Of a stretch of 64,000 nucleotides of DNA, positions 1 to 13,160 are shown one piece after another. The stretch lies in contig MU001500.1 in the NCBI GenBank assembly GCA_010093485.1, forward strand, positions 134,198 through 198,197. The letters run 5' to 3'. The notes beneath the pieces were generated by a model that worked only from the letters and a program-made list of their open reading frames with translations, had not been told where the DNA came from and searched no databases. The position numbers and the translations under genes were made by a program. Position 1 is the stretch's first letter, and each line of letters begins with the position of its first letter. Source of the stretch: Karstenula rhodostoma CBS 690.94 (lineage: Eukaryota; Ascomycota; Dothideomycetes; Pleosporales; Didymosphaeriaceae).

Positions 1-3000
1 CTGAAGGTGGAGCTTCCCAATCGTCAAGGGCGCACTGCTGTACAAGATATTCTGCGATTACTTGGGAGACATTGCCCTGTAGACCGGAGATATCGATATG
101 GTTGAAGTTGATGTGCGAAGCTTCCTGTCTGATTGTACGACCGAATGCAATGCTCGCCATTTGGTACGGATTGTCTTGGCCGCCTTGTGTCACCCAGAAG
201 ACGCTTTTGGCTAGCTCCAGCATTCGATTGAGGCCTTGCATCTTCTCATCAGTGACGTTGAGAAAGATTGGAGAATCAAGGTCAACCAGATTGACGAACG
301 TGCTCATCGGATTGAGATCCATCGACTCTTCCTCGGTAGGTAGCCCCTCGAGCATGGTAATGTTACTGCAGAAACGCTCAAGATGGTCTGCCAGTGCTTC
401 CCCAATGCGAGATGTCTCAGGTGTGCCGTTTCCGAGAATGACTACACTCTCAAGTTCGAATGGAGAACAAGTGGATGGAGAGGGTGCAGACAGCGGACGC
501 CGCAAGAATTGAACGCGTTCATCGACAGCCTGGGACACGATGACTGACATTGGCCATGCAATGTTATCCGTTTCGACTGTCCGAGTATCCACCCCTGAAA
601 ACCCGAATTTGCGCAGGGTGGAATGCCACGCACCTGGGGATAGGATCAGGGGAGAAACAGAGCCAGGGTCAACGTCAGCATCCAGAGTGAGTAGAGCCCC
701 TGATATGAGCTGGGAGCGGATGGAGGTTGGGTTTGTAAATTCCTTCAAAACGAGATAGCCGCCTGGCTTGAGAAGTTTTCGGATATGCTCGAGGGTAGTC
801 GCGACGGATCCAGCCATCGTTGGAACGTGAGATGCAATGATGATGTCGTATGCCTGAGACTTAAAGCCTTGTTCTGTTGGCGGAGTTTTGATGTCCAAAA
901 CTTTATAGATCATCTTCTCGTGGTAGTCCTTGAATATATCACCAGCCTGGCGGACGGTCTCGCTCGAAGGATCCGTGAATGTGTACGAGGAACAGGTCTG
1001 GCCTACCGCTTGAACTATCGACCGGGTAGTGGCACCTGTTCCAGCGCCCAACTCCAGAATGCGTGTATGTGGGTATCTATACACAACCTGCTTCAACGTT
1101 GATCCAAGGAAAGAGTTATACGCAGAAGATCCAAGTCCGTTCTGGTACCAGTCGTGGACTATTGGAAGCTGATCCGCATCTTGAGGCGCACTGTTGCCTT
1201 GGACGATTCCATTCATGGAGCGATCAAGGGCTAGTAGCATCTTGACATCGACGGATTCAGCGTATCTGGACGCCAGGGCTTGTACGTCTTCGGAATTGTC
1301 CGAAGTCCATTCGTTTTTGGCAGCTGGATGCTGCAAACGAGCCACAATAGATAGGGCCTGGTCAAGCCAGCCTGCAAGCGGAGCTAGTTCCGGTCGATCA
1401 CTGGTGGGTAGAAGCTCGGCAACCTCGGAATGCCATTTGTGCAGATAATGAAAAGATATTCTCTCGCAAGCAGCAGCAACTTCCGCATCATGTACACTGG
1501 GGTGAGAATCGTTCTGTACCAAGGCACCATCGGGAATAGTGACGCCATACTCGGTGGTTGTAAACATGACGCGGTCGTCAGCTTCCGTGGCAGGGGCAAA
1601 AGGCCGCATTCTGAGATCTTCCACCTGCATCATCAGGTTTTCACCGTCATCGCCGAAGATGTCGATACTCGCGGAGAACTTCTCAGACTCGCCATCAATT
1701 GTTGCAAAGACGGGCACATCAGAACCCGAAGTTGGCAGTGTTGCGCATACTTCTGGGTTAACTCGGATGGTTCCAATGGCCGTGGGGACTGACAACGACC
1801 AAAGACGCCCATCCCCTGGAGCTGAATATGCGAGAATGCTAGCTTGGAAGGCAACATCCAGCATACTCGGATGCACTAGGTACTCTGAAACGCTCATGTC
1901 ATCGTATACATGAGATGCAACAAGCACAGAAGCTTGGTTCAGTTTTCGCTTTGCGGAAGAGAGAGTCCTGAATTGGCCAGAATAGTTGTATCCCAGCTCC
2001 GCGATTGTGGCATAAAAGCGATCGGTGTCCACAGTACTCATATTGTAGGTTTCTTGAGGGGCGTAGGGCAACGCAGCAATGTCGGGGCTGCCGAGAGAAA
2101 TCTTGACCGTCCCGCTGGCTGAGAGTTCCATATCGTGCTCCGCACCCATTCCAAGCACAGGAATAGAGTAGCACGCGAAGTTGGCGGTATATACGTGGTT
2201 CGAATGACGCTCAATGGCAGTGAGACTTACCACTGTCTCTACGCCTAAATCGTCGTTCTCCTCGAAGGTGATGGCTCTGGGGATGTTGAGTTGATGCAAC
2301 TCGACCAACTCAATGGATTGGTCGCCTACGAGAGCCCTCGATGCTTCGAGTGCCATAGCAACATACCCAGCAGCAGGAAATACAATCTGTCCTTGCAGCT
2401 GATGGCCACTGAGCCATGAGATCTCCTTTTGCTTGAGGACATTTGACCACCGCATCTCGTGAGAGTTGGAGTCGGGAGAGAGGAATCCGAGGATCTCGTG
2501 ATGGGGTATATTCCGCGTACGCAGCCTTTTCGAAATGCGCGACTCGGCCCAGTGAGCCCTGGCATGGCTCCACTGGTAACTTGGAAGCCCGACGACCATC
2601 TTGGGTTGAATGGATGCCCCCGAAGTCACGTGATCGAAAGATCGGAAATCCACAAGATGAGGAAGACGCGTCCATATGAAGCCAAGGGCTTCGGTAAATG
2701 CCTCCCTGTCGTCTTTACCACGGCTCAAGACGCCGCAGTATGGAAGGGGAGAGGGCTGGATCTCGGCAACATTCTGCGTCGCTGGGCCTTTGAGAGCCGG
2801 GTGCGGGCCAACTTCAACGGCAAGATCGAGCTGTTGGGTGCTGGCAACGGCATTCTTAATTGCCTCTGCAAATAGAACTGCATTTGTCATGTTGTCTCTC
2901 CAGTATTCATCCCGAAGAGCATCCACAGCCTCCATTCCTTGGGGAGAGGCTGTCACGCTGGAGAACCAAGTGCAGTTTGTGTCGGTGGCTCGCTGGACTT

Positions 3001-5575
3001 GAACGCCAGATGTTTGCAAGGCTTCCACATAGCGATCACCACATGGCTCCATGTGATGAGAATGATACGCGGTATCGACTTTCAGAAGCCTCGCAAATTT
3101 CTTCTGGCTATCGAGAAGGGTTTTAGCCTCCACAATGGCATCGGCATCTCCCGATAATGTTACGCTCGCGGGAGAATTATGCGCGGCGACCGCTAGACGA
3201 CCCTTGAACTCTGGCGAAGAGACGAGTTGTTGCGCCTCTTCCCATGATGCTCCTACTGCCAACATGGCACCTTTCTGCTGGTTGGTCTTGTTCCCAGCCA
3301 TGTAGGCGTAAAGTCCACGGTAATACGCAATGCGAATAGCATCACCTGCCGTTAAAAACCCAGCAGCATATGCTGCGGCAATTTCACCAGATGAGTGGCC
3401 CACGACAGCAGCGAAGGTGATTCCGGCCGCTCGAAGCAGGTCCACCAAGATTATCTGGATTGCCGTACATAGTGGTTGGGAAAGGGCGGCCTCGGCTAGG
3501 CGTGAACTGCCGGCTGGAGCAAGTAGCTCTTGGCGAAGACGCCATGTTGGCCGATCATCCCGAGGGAGTGAATCTAAAGAATCCTGGAGTGAGGACAGTC
3601 GATCCTGGACGAAAGACGACGAGCGGATAAGATGTGAACCCATGGTCGGCCACTGCGCGCCTTGGCCGGTAAACACGCCCAACAGCCGGGGTGTACCTGT
3701 GTTGGGGATGGAGCGTAGGCCGACCGTGGTACCAGCGTTCTTCTCCACGCTGGTGATTAGCTCATCAATCTTTGATCCCAGTTGCTCGGTCGAAAGTGCT
3801 GCTATCGCCACCTTCGTCGAGAGATGGCTTCGGCGTGCGTGCAACGTCCAGGCCAAGGCATTTGGAAGAATAGTTCCATGATTCTCTTTCAAGAATCGTG
3901 AGTAAGCTTGGAGTTGGGCCTTGAGAGAGACCTCTGACGAAGCAGAGAATACGAAAGGTGTGAGTGACGGCGACAAATCTTGTGCAGGAGCCGGAGAAGC
4001 AGCAGGCCGATATTCTTCTATTATAGCATGCGCATTCGTTCCTCCAAAGCCTGGGATAGTCAGTATCGGCTTGCGGGATTCTGTGGTGGTAGGGTTTGAG
4101 AGGTTTGACTGATGATGGTGGGAAGCGTGACAAAAATGCGGGGTAAGCGTCCCTAGCGCGGCCCCCACACATCGATATACAAAACAAGTCGACCACCATC
4201 CTAAAAGGCATGCAATATACACACTCTGGTGAAATAAACTTACCGAAACTATTAACACTTATTCGTCTCGGGCATCCGTCCGGAAGCCGCGGCCACTGAG
4301 TCAATTCCGTGGGCACCTGCAGACCGTCGTAAAACGGCTCGATCTTCGGGTTCAAACGTCGGAAATGCAGATTCGGCGGAATCATGCCTGCCTGCACCAT
4401 ACCAGCAGCCTTCAACACACCGGCAAGTCCAGCACAGCCCTCGAGGTGACCAATGACAGTCTTAACCGAGCCGACATAGAGCGGTGTTTCCGAACCCGCA
4501 ATGTGCTTTCCAAAACACTGGTGAATGGCAGCAGCTTCCTTTGGGTCGCCCGCTTGCGTACCCGTGCCGTGAGCTTCGAAGAATTGCGGTCGATCCCGCG
4601 GCACGTTTTCGGGGTCGAGGCCAGCTCTCGCGTAGGTTTGCCGGATCAACGATGCCTGGGCATCGCTGTTGGGGACCGTTATTCCGTTGGAAAAGCCATC
4701 TTGGTTGGCACCTGTTTCCCGGACGATGCACTGGATGTGGTCACCGTCGGCGATAGCGTCGCTCAATCGCTTGATCACGACCGAGGCTACCCCCTCGCCA
4801 CGGGCGTACCCATCGGCACTGGTATCCCACATCGCGGACCGCCCGTTAGGTGACAGCATTTTTAATGTACTCTCGCCAATATACATCTCCGGGCCAAGCA
4901 GCATCTGCGTCCCACATGCCACGGCGACGCGCGACTCGCCACTTCGTAGCGCTTGCACTCCTTGGTGCAGTGCTATCAGACTCGACGAACACGCCGTGTC
5001 GATCGTCTGACTCACGCCGTGCCAGTCGAAGAAGTACGAGACGCGGTTCGAGATGATGGCCCGACTCGTCCCCGTGGCATAATACTGTGGCATTGTGTTG
5101 TGGTCCCGGGTCAAAGTATCACTAACACACACATTAGCAATGGGAACACCTCGCCGTCGGAGCAAACTTACTTGTAATCCAGTGTCATAGTCCCCACATA
5201 GACCGCCGTATCCGACCCTTTCAACGCCTCAATCGAATGCCCTCCCGCCTCCAGCGCCTCGAACACCGTCTCGAGTAATATGCGCTGTTGCGGATCCATC
5301 GCGTCCGCCTCATTCGGGCTCAGATTGAAGAACGGCGCATCGAACAACCGCACATCCTCCTGCAACAAGTACGAGCGCAGCACATTGCTGGTGCCGTGGT
5401 GAGTCCCATCAGGATGGTAGAATCCCTTCGCGTCGAAGCGGTCGGGACCGATATCCACACCCACTTCCCGTGGGCTCTCCAGGAGCTTCCACAGTGCTGA
5501 TGGCGAGTTGGCACCGCCCGGGAAGCGACATGCGCTCCCCACGATGGCGATCGGTTCGTGCTGGTCGGAACCCAT
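1..5575 (-). CDS. Highly reducing polyketide synthase, KS-AT-DH-CMeT..., 3' part outside window
   Basis: Iterative type I PKS making a reduced, possibly C-methylated polyketide chain. Exons are 5575-5172, 5121-4244 and 4050-<1; introns 5122-5171 and 4051-4243 have GT/AG ends and keep frame. The start is the ATG just before the first KS strand ([11 protein letters not shown]); an in-frame ATG at 5611 would add 12 residues. Visible: KS with DTACSSS (Cys179), EAHGTGT (His319) and GHLEG (His360); AT with FTGQGAQ and GHSSGE (Ser about 647); DH with H-x3-G-x4-P (His about 977) and a later D-x3-Q motif; CMeT with [12 protein letters not shown] near residue 1428. About 1777 residues are seen; ER, KR and ACP domains, if present, are off the edge. 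The CMeT region after motif I reads FTDPSSET where related domains usually have TDIS-FFE, so its activity is uncertain. The 193-bp second intron is long for this locus. Confidence 0.93.
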
Positions 5576-6751
5576 CCTGTAATGCTGTGAGGGTAGATTA
5601 CGCCGGTGCAAAAAGGGATGCGTGCATGTATTTTATTTTGGCGTTGTCGTGGTAGGTAGGTGCACGTGATCAGATCGAGATGGATCTGAGTCTTTGGAGG
5701 GTATTTCAAATTTGGCCTCTTAATGGAGGAAACACTTAGTACTCCCACTGGAAATATGGTGGATGTGGATATACAAATCAACCAGTCAATTTGGTGAAGT
5801 GGAGTGATTGGTGAAACTATCTCTCCTATCGCTCGCTCGGCACTCCGTCCGTTGCATTGAACGATCCCTTGCAACGCGATGATTGCGGTGTTGCATCGGC
5901 ATACGGTTCGAGTCTCCTGGAGCATCTCACCGTGAAGCGTAAATCGCCGATATCACACCGAGATGCCTTATCGATGTTCAAGACCCACAAGGGCTGGGGA
6001 TGCGGTCGGCGATTAACGTTTGAATCGTCTCCGCTTCGGTGGCCATGCCGAGTGTGTTGGTCGGATAATACCCCGAAGCAGATGTTTCTGTTACACAGGG
6101 AGATCAATAGGCTCTCGTCATACTAACGTGTTATTAGTTACGATTGGTCGCTCGGATCGACTGGTGGGTTTCTTGCCCCTTCGTAGAGAGCAAGCTGGAC
6201 TTCGGGAGGTTTGGTCTACAGAACCAGCGATCTGACCATATTTCCCATGTGTCGGTGAATCTGCGATACAACGCGGTACAGAGACTTGTGGGCTTGATCC
6301 AGGCATACCAAAACCGTCAACAATGTCGCCAGTGTGCACATATGCAAACCGAGAGAGGCAGTGAGGCTTATTTCGTGAGCTTGTACAGGAAATTCGAACA
6401 TGCCTACAGCCTGCACGCTATAAACTGTTTGTTTTCGCGATGTCGTTGATGTAGACAGAGTTAGTGTAGTTGCACGGCACATGGTGGGTGTCTTGAAGCA
6501 GGTCAGGAGACTTTGCGATGGATAGTTGTAGCATGGAGGCTGCTAAAGAGTAAAAATTCCATCACGGTGGCATTCGGAAGGTACAGCAGCGCTGCGGAAG
6601 GGTGGGAGGATTTGTTCGATTTCTCCTTCTCTCAGCACGGTAGCCCATTCGCTCAATAACACCGTCATGGAATCATCTAGAAAAACGTGGAAGGCGTTCT
6701 AGACTATTTATTGAGCTAAACCGCGTCCATACAATTCCCCGCAGATGCTAC
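5576..6751. promoter_or_regulatory. Intergenic region, HR-PKS upstream and oxidoreductase downstream
   Basis: No convincing gene. Both neighbours are on the minus strand, so this holds the HR-PKS promoter and the end of the MocA-type gene. It contains two TCGCCG cores (5944-5949 on +, 6007-6012 on -, the latter within CGGCGATTA) that resemble motifs upstream of other cluster genes. The 6-base core alone is common by chance. Confidence 0.5.
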
Positions 6752-8040
6752 CTAGACCTGGAATTTACTCGTCGGTCTCACACCCAACCCACTCTTCTGA
6801 TACGCCATATCGACCATTTTCATCTGCCGCACCGAATCCTCACGATCAACCCAATACGCCGTCTCGCGTCCCTTGACACGATTCACAAACGCCTCCAGCT
6901 GGTATCGGAAAGACATCCAGTACGTCTCACTCTCAAGGTTCGCCAGATCGCCCCCAGCCTCCTTTGCGGTATGCGCCTTCTGCCACCTGCTCTCAGTCCA
7001 CTTCTTCACGACTTTGCCGGTATCCTTGTCGCGAATCTCATAGGACTCTTTGATGTCGAGACGGTGCCAGAAGATGGCGTGGATGAAGCCGTGGAGCGTA
7101 ACTTCGCGCGTCACATACTTCGTCTGCGACAGCGGTAGTGTCTTATCTTCGACTTCGACCTGGCGGTGCGTGACCCGCGCATATGACGGGTGCCAGATAG
7201 TGGGTCCTTGGAGCGTGCTAAAGGCCTCGCCGATGCAGCCGTTGGGGAAGCGGAATTTGGCTTTGAACTCGTAGTCGCAATCGTGGTGGACGCCTTCGGT
7301 GAATGCCTTTGTGTCGGCGCTGATGCATTCTTCGGGCTCGGCGCCAAAGATGAGCCGCAGCGCTGCGAAATTGTACGTCCCCATGCCCATCATGGTGCCG
7401 CCGGCGAGGTTGTAGTTGAAATGGATGTGGTCTTTGTTGACGAACCACCAGGGGATCATGCTGTAGGTGTCCACGTGCACGACGTCTGCAGGGGTGACGT
7501 TGGACATGAAGAGAGACCATGCGGGATGGAAGCGGTAGTGGAAGGCTTCGAGAATCACGGGTGCTTTTGGTTGGTTGAGCTCCGGGAGGTTGAAGAGGAT
7601 CTCGGCCTCGTGCGCGTTGGAGACTGAGGGCTTCTCCAGGAGCACGTGTTTTCCGGCGCGGATCGACTTCACGGCCCATTCGAAGTGGAGCGCATTTGGT
7701 AGTGGTACGAGGATGCAGTCGATTTCCGGGTCGTCGAGAAGTTCTACGAAAGACGGTGAGCGCGTGTGGAGATACGAGGAACTGGCAAGGGGGGCTCACC
7801 TTGGTACGAATCGTATACGACGGGAATGCCGTTCTTCTTTGCGAACTCTTCGGCGCGCTTCCGGTCACGTGCTGCGACGGCGTGCACCACCACCTCGGGG
7901 TGCATCTTGGCAGGAATGAGCAAAGCCCAGGCCGCCGAGTTGGCTGCACCTATGATTCCAAACTTGAGGGCATCGCTGCGCTTCTCCACAGCGGGCGGAT
8001 TGAACGCGCCATAGATGCGCCTGAGCTGTGCGAGGGACAT
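6752..8040 (-). CDS. Gfo/Idh/MocA-family NAD(P)-dependent oxidoreductase
   Basis: Predicted dihydrodiol dehydrogenase / D-xylose 1-dehydrogenase-like oxidoreductase, 410 aa. Exons 8040-7800 and 7743-6752, with a 56-bp intron. The N-terminal Rossmann half shows FGIIGAAN and the EKP signature (VLLEKPSVSN) typical of the family; the C-terminal half has the GGTMMGMGTYN substrate-domain segment. The start chosen is MSLAQLRR; an in-frame upstream ATG at 8109 adds 23 residues that do not resemble the family. It shares a divergent intergenic region with an MFS pump and lies upstream of the HR-PKS. A role in pathway redox steps is inferred from position only; sugar or dihydrodiol metabolism is equally possible. 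Confidence 0.88.
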
Positions 8041-8769
8041 GATGGCGGTTGATGGGAGCGTCTCGAAAACAACGGCGGACGTGAAACTGGCGCGACGGTG
8101 TGTCTTCAACGTCTACTCTTCAACGTCTAAACAAGCACACGCATGGTTGATACTAGCTGGTTTGCTGCACCCCACGCTTTCCGGAGGTGACATGTTGCCG
8201 GAGTACAGACGTCTACGTGTGGCAGTGACGGAGTGGCGAATTGCAAGTTGAAGAATACACCGACCCCGACGACCAACCACGGCCGAGTGAAGTCACCGCA
8301 AGGCTCCGCTGCCAAGCGACGCAGTCAAATTAACGTTGAAACTGATGGGAGCTTACTGCTTACTGCGAGATATGCGGGAGCGCTAAACAGGCGTCCGAAA
8401 GCCCTCGCACCATACCCGCATCTTCGCCCTGGCTCTGCATGGCTCTTCCACCATCAACGTCATCCACGGCGGAAATCCCATTCGCTGAATCATCCCGTCT
8501 CGAAGGCAGGGTTGATCGCGCTATCGGCATCTGCATTCTTCAGCATGAGGCGTTGCTTCCCTCGTTACAAAATGTCCCGGCCGGCGGGGCTTCCCGCAAC
8601 CGTGGGGAGACAACAACAGACGCGCGCACACCCCAATTTGTAAGCTACTGGTTGCCTTTACAGCTTGGGAGACTGCGAACCTGCCTGCTCAAACTACGAG
8701 CGTCTTTAACTCACTGTGCTGGCCTCAACTGCACTCGTTGTCATCTCTACAGTGTCGAGCCTTGTCGCA
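8041..8769. promoter_or_regulatory. Divergent promoter region between oxidoreductase and MFS pump
   Basis: About 730 bp without a supported gene; it must contain the start regions of both divergent genes. No extended pathway-type motif was seen here. Confidence 0.45.
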
Positions 8770-10625
8770 ATGGCCGCTTCAGCACACGAGAACGCCCCCA
8801 CGGCGGAGAGCGACACCGTAAGCGACACGGACAACACCATCACCCCCAAAAGCGGCGCCGAACTCGAAAGCAGAAGTGCAGACACCGTCGTCCAGCAAGA
8901 TGATTCTGATGAAGACATGTACCCACATGGCTTCCGACTTTTCTGTCTGGCCGGAGCCTCCATCATGGGCGTGTTTCTTATCTCCATGGACCAGGTGCGC
9001 AGTACGCCCTGCTTCTATTCGTCCGACATCTGACCGACCTGCTAGACTATCCTCGGCACAGCCATACCCAAAATCACGGACGAGTTTGGCGGTCTCAGTG
9101 ATGTTACGTGGTACGGCGCTGCCTATTTCATGACATTTGGAGGCCTCGAAGCTTCCTGGGGCAAAGTCTACAAGTATTTCGATCTCAAGTGGACATTCAT
9201 CGTTTCTATCTTGATCTTCGAGATCGGAAGTCTCCTATGCGGCGTTGCGCCGACGTCGAAAGTTCTCATCATTGGACGCGTGATTGCTGGCATAGGTGGT
9301 GCGGGCATATCCGTTGGCGGCACCTCCATCGTGGCCTTCAGCACCACCCCAAAGTTCCGCCCAGTGCTGATGGGCTACATCGGATTGACCTACGGTCTAG
9401 CTTCGGTCCTAGGGCCGCTGATCGGTGGTGCTTTCACCGAAGGACTGACGTGGAGATGGTACGTTGTAGACGCAGACCAATGCGCGATGACACTACTAAC
9501 AGGTTAGGTGCTTCTACATCAACCTGCCCATAGGCGGCGTAGCGGGCCTTCTCGTGTTCTTCTTCTTCCATCTTCCTGCCGCAGCGAAACCACCAAAGGC
9601 CACCCTGAAAGAGAAGTTCCTACAGACAGACCCCGTAGGCGTCGCACTAGCCATGGGCGCTATAGTCTGTTTCATCCTCGGTCTGCACTATGCCAGTCTC
9701 GGCGGCGAGCATCCCTGGAAGACGGGGAAAGTCATCGGCAACCTCGTCGGCTTTATCGTCATCTCGCTGGTCCTGGTAGCCTGGGAGACCTATCTGGATG
9801 AATATGCCATGCTTCTTCCACGCCTGTTCAAGAAGCGCGCCATCTGGGCTGTAGTCCCGTACCAGCTGCTCCTCATGGGCGACCTCGTATTGCTGCTGTA
9901 CTATCTCCCCATTTACTTCCAGAGCGTCCGCGGCGCCAGCCCCGTCATGTCGGGTGTCTACAACCTTCCCATCGTCGTCGCCGTTGGTATCTTCTGCGTC
10001 ATCGGAGGGTTTGTCGTTTCGAAAACCGGCCATGCGACCGCCACCATGCTCGTCGGCGCAGCGGTGGGATCCATCGGATGCGGACTGCTATGCATGCTAG
10101 ATGAAGACACCTCGACGGGAAAATGGATTGGCTACCAGCTCATCGCCGGTTCCGGGATTGCCTTCTCAGTCCAGAACGGGATGAACATTGCCCAAGCCAA
10201 CGTCGAGAACGAGGACCTAGCTGCCGTCGTCGCAAACGTATACTGTAAGTCCCTCTCCACCCCCGAACACCAATGTGTCCCTGCTAACCAGCCATCCAGT
10301 CTTCCAAACCGTCGGCGGAGCATTCACAACATCCGCCGCCCAAGCCGCCTTCGTGAACCAACTCCTCGTCAAGCTCCCCTCCTCCGCACCCAACATCGAC
10401 CCCCAGCTGGTCATCAGCACCGGCGCCACGCAGCTGCGCGACGTCTTCACCGCCGAGCAGCTCCCTGGCATCATCACGGCGTACGTCCATGGCCTCAAGG
10501 CTGTGTGGGGCGTTGCGACCGGTATTGTGCTTTTCGGTGCGCTGTGGACTGCGGTTATTCCGTGGACGAGGTTGCCGACGCATATTGCGCCGGCGGAGGT
10601 GGAGGATGCGGGGGAGAAGATGTAG
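8770..10625 (+). CDS. MFS drug:H+ antiporter, 14-TM (DHA2) type
   Basis: Membrane efflux pump, 566 aa. Exons 8770-8994, 9046-9458, 9508-10244 and 10300-10625; the three introns are 49-55 bp and the spliced length is a multiple of three. After an acidic N-terminal tail come the first TM helix with [12 protein letters not shown], a motif-A-like loop ([10 protein letters not shown]), and motif C ([14 protein letters not shown]), followed by many hydrophobic segments. This matches the 14-TM antiporters found with mycotoxin-type clusters. The start MAASAHEN is preferred; an in-frame ATG at 8716 would add 18 hydrophobic residues. It is convergent with the second pump. Likely role: export of the cluster product or self-protection (inferred). 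Confidence 0.9.
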
Positions 10626-11157
10626 GTGATGGGTGGGACCTCGGAGAAAAGCAAAGGATTATTTGGATAAGTAGGCTAAGTGTAGTAAAATTATAATTAC
10701 TTCTGTGTAATAAAGTTTCTCTGGATTGTGGTCGCGTTGACTCGACGGGGCCTTGATGCAGCAAAGCAACGGATCCGACATTCCTTCCCATGATTTCATT
10801 TCCACTCATCGATATTTACGTGCGTTGGTCCACGCCGTCTCTCTTATTCTCCTTATCCTTCTCTAGCCTAACCACCTTCACGCCAGTCTTATAGAGTAGA
10901 CCTTATGTCCCTTAGAATAAATCTATTCACTAATTAGGAGGCTATAAAGTCAGTTATAATAAGTAAAAGACTATATATATATATATTGTATACGATCACT
11001 ATGAGTTACTAAACGATTTAATACTCCCTCTTCTTTATACCCTCTTACCTCCCAGGACCCTGAAATCCCTACATATCTGTACAATAACGTTTCTTTGAAT
11101 CCTCGCCGCGTCGACAGCAACGAATCCGACATTCCTATGCATTCCACTCATCGAGCT
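10626..11157. other. Convergent intergenic region with decayed duplicate and AT-rich tract
   Basis: No intact gene. It holds the 3' flanks of two convergent MFS genes, a degraded copy of the downstream pump's 3' end (listed separately) and an AT-rich stretch with an (AT)n run near 10973-10987. Confidence 0.6.
10712..10965 (-). pseudogene. RIP-like decayed duplicate of the 3' end of the neighbouring MFS gene
   Basis: This segment aligns in the same orientation with about 11084-11320, the 3' flank and last codons of the MFS gene that ends at 11158. Shared blocks include GGTCCACGCCG, TCTCTAGCCTAACC and TTAGGAGGCT-like sequence. Differences are dominated by transitions (C to T, G to A), for example CTGATCAGG against CTAATTAGG. 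The copy is much more AT-rich than its source and has no open frame. It looks like a short tandem duplication inactivated by repeat-induced point mutation; drift without RIP is the alternative. Confidence 0.7.
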
Positions 11158-13160
11158 TTACGTACTTTGGTCCACGCCGGCCCTCTTCTTCTCCTTCTCT
11201 TTCTCTAGCTCCTCTAGCCTAACCGCCTCTTGCGTCTCGAGACCGGTCTTGTGGACCTTGTGCTCCCTGGAAAGAATCTGCTTGCTGATCAGGAGGCTGA
11301 AGATGATGGCGATGCCGGAAAAGGCCGTATAGAAGATCCACTCGGTGCGTAAGCTCTCGTTGTATACGTTGACGACGACCGTCCTCCACTCCTCGGGTAG
11401 CGTTGGGATGATGGTTAGCGCGCCGGAGGCCTCGCCGCCTTGTATCTCGGCCGCCAGGTCGGCCGGTAGCACGGCTGCGATGATGTGGGCCTGGGCGGCC
11501 ATGCGGTTGGCGAAGATGACGCCGCCGAAGACGATGGACATGGCGGTGGCGATGTCGCGGGCGAAGAAGAAGGTGGCGGCGGCGCTGGCGACGTCGGCGG
11601 GTTTTGTGAGGCTGAGCAGCGCGATCAGCGGCGCCTGGAAAATGGGGCCGATGCCGATGCCGGCGATGATCTGGTAGATGACGATGCGCGGCCAGGATGC
11701 GTAGGGTGGCAGGTTGATGTAGAGGCCGTGGCCGAGCGTCATGACAAGGAGCCCAAAGTAGATTGGCGGTCGGTATCTGCCCGTCTTGCTGATGTAGAAC
11801 CCAGTAAGACTAGAAGCGACGCAGAGTGTGATGGCGACGGGCAGGAGGTAAACACCAGAGAGGATCGGGGTGGCACCAAGAACGCTCTGGAAATAGAGCG
11901 GGAGGTAGTACAGGTTAGCTATAAAGACGGCGCCGTGGATGTATGCAATAGCGAATGCGGCAATGTTGGAAGGCGAGCGAAAGAGCCTGAGCGGGGTGAT
12001 GGGGTATGTAGCCACTTTCCACTCAATCAGCGCAAAGAAACCCACAGCCACTATTCCGAAGATGATGAGGCATACAACGGTGGCCGAACCCCAAGGGTAC
12101 GCCACGCCACCGTAGCCCAGGCCGAGCAGGAACATAACGGTGGCTCCGAGGATGGCTACAGTGCCGAGCCAGTCCATGGCCAGCAATCCCTCAACAATTG
12201 GCGTCCTGGGCGTGTGCACCTTGAGGAACAGGATGACGAAAACTCCGGCGAGACCACCAACGGGCACTAGATGAGTTGAGCTCATGACAATCAAGTAGAA
12301 TAGCGAAGACTTACGGTTGATCCAGAAGCACCATCTCCACGTAGTGAACTGGCTAAAAGCCCCTCCAACCACAGGACCAAGGCCACAAGCCAAGCCCCAG
12401 ACGACACCGAGGACGCCATAGTACTTGCTGCGTTCACTGGGGAGCCATCAGCTACCGCGCTCTGTACGATGGAAAAAGTCTTGATAAGGCTTACCGCGGA
12501 CTGAAAACATCGCCGATGACTGTTGCTGACAGGCCCAAAATTCCTCCGCCGCCAGTGCCCTGGATTACTCTGCCGGCAAGGAGCATGTCTATGTTAACAG
12601 ACAGAGCTCCGATGAGGGAACCAATCAAGAAGACTGCAATGGCGGCAAGCAGAATAGGCTTACGGCCAAATATGTCACTGAGCTTGCCCCATGGGGGAGT
12701 AGCGGCTGGTCATGGAGTCAGTTGTGGGGTAGCACGGCAGAGAAGGGGAGTTGCGTACCGGCAGCAGGGAGGAGGTAGGCCGTACCTATCCAGGCATACT
12801 CGACCTCGGTAGCGTTGAAGGCCCGCGAGATAGTAGGTACGGCGGTTGAGACGATGGTCTGTTTCGCAGGGGAGTCAGAATGGGGATGCTACTGCAGATT
12901 GACCTTTCTCACTTGTTCAATGGCAGCGATGAAGGTGGAGATCTGGTGGCGTTGTTAGCGGCGGGTCTGTTGCTACGTTTTGGCACTGCATGGCATACAC
13001 TCAGGGACAGAACGAGTAAGAAGGCGGCTGTGGGACTGAGCTGCTCTTCTTCACCGGCCTTGTCATAGTTGCATGTCTCGCCTGCAGAATCTGATGGCGG
13101 AACATGCTCGGCGGGGCGGGTCGTATCGGCGGCGACCTCTGGGTCGGTCGCGGAAGTCAT
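11158..13160 (-). CDS. MFS drug:H+ antiporter, 14-TM (DHA2) type
   Basis: Membrane transporter of 577 aa, split into six exons: 13160-12999, 12942-12913, 12858-12759, 12705-12495, 12436-12315 and 12266-11158. All introns are 48-58 bp with GT/AG ends and the reading frame is preserved throughout. Recognisable pieces are FIAAIEQTIVSTAVP in the first TM, the loop motif GKLSDIFGRKP, AGRVIQGTGGGGI, motif C (GLACGLGPVVGGAF) and WRWCFWINLPVGG, all typical of 14-TM multidrug antiporters. The C-terminal tail is charged and lysine/glutamate-rich. An in-frame ATG lies 9 bp upstream (13169). It is convergent with the first pump and divergent from the Zn2Cys6 gene. Its 3' end has been duplicated next door. 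Likely export or tolerance function. Confidence 0.88.
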
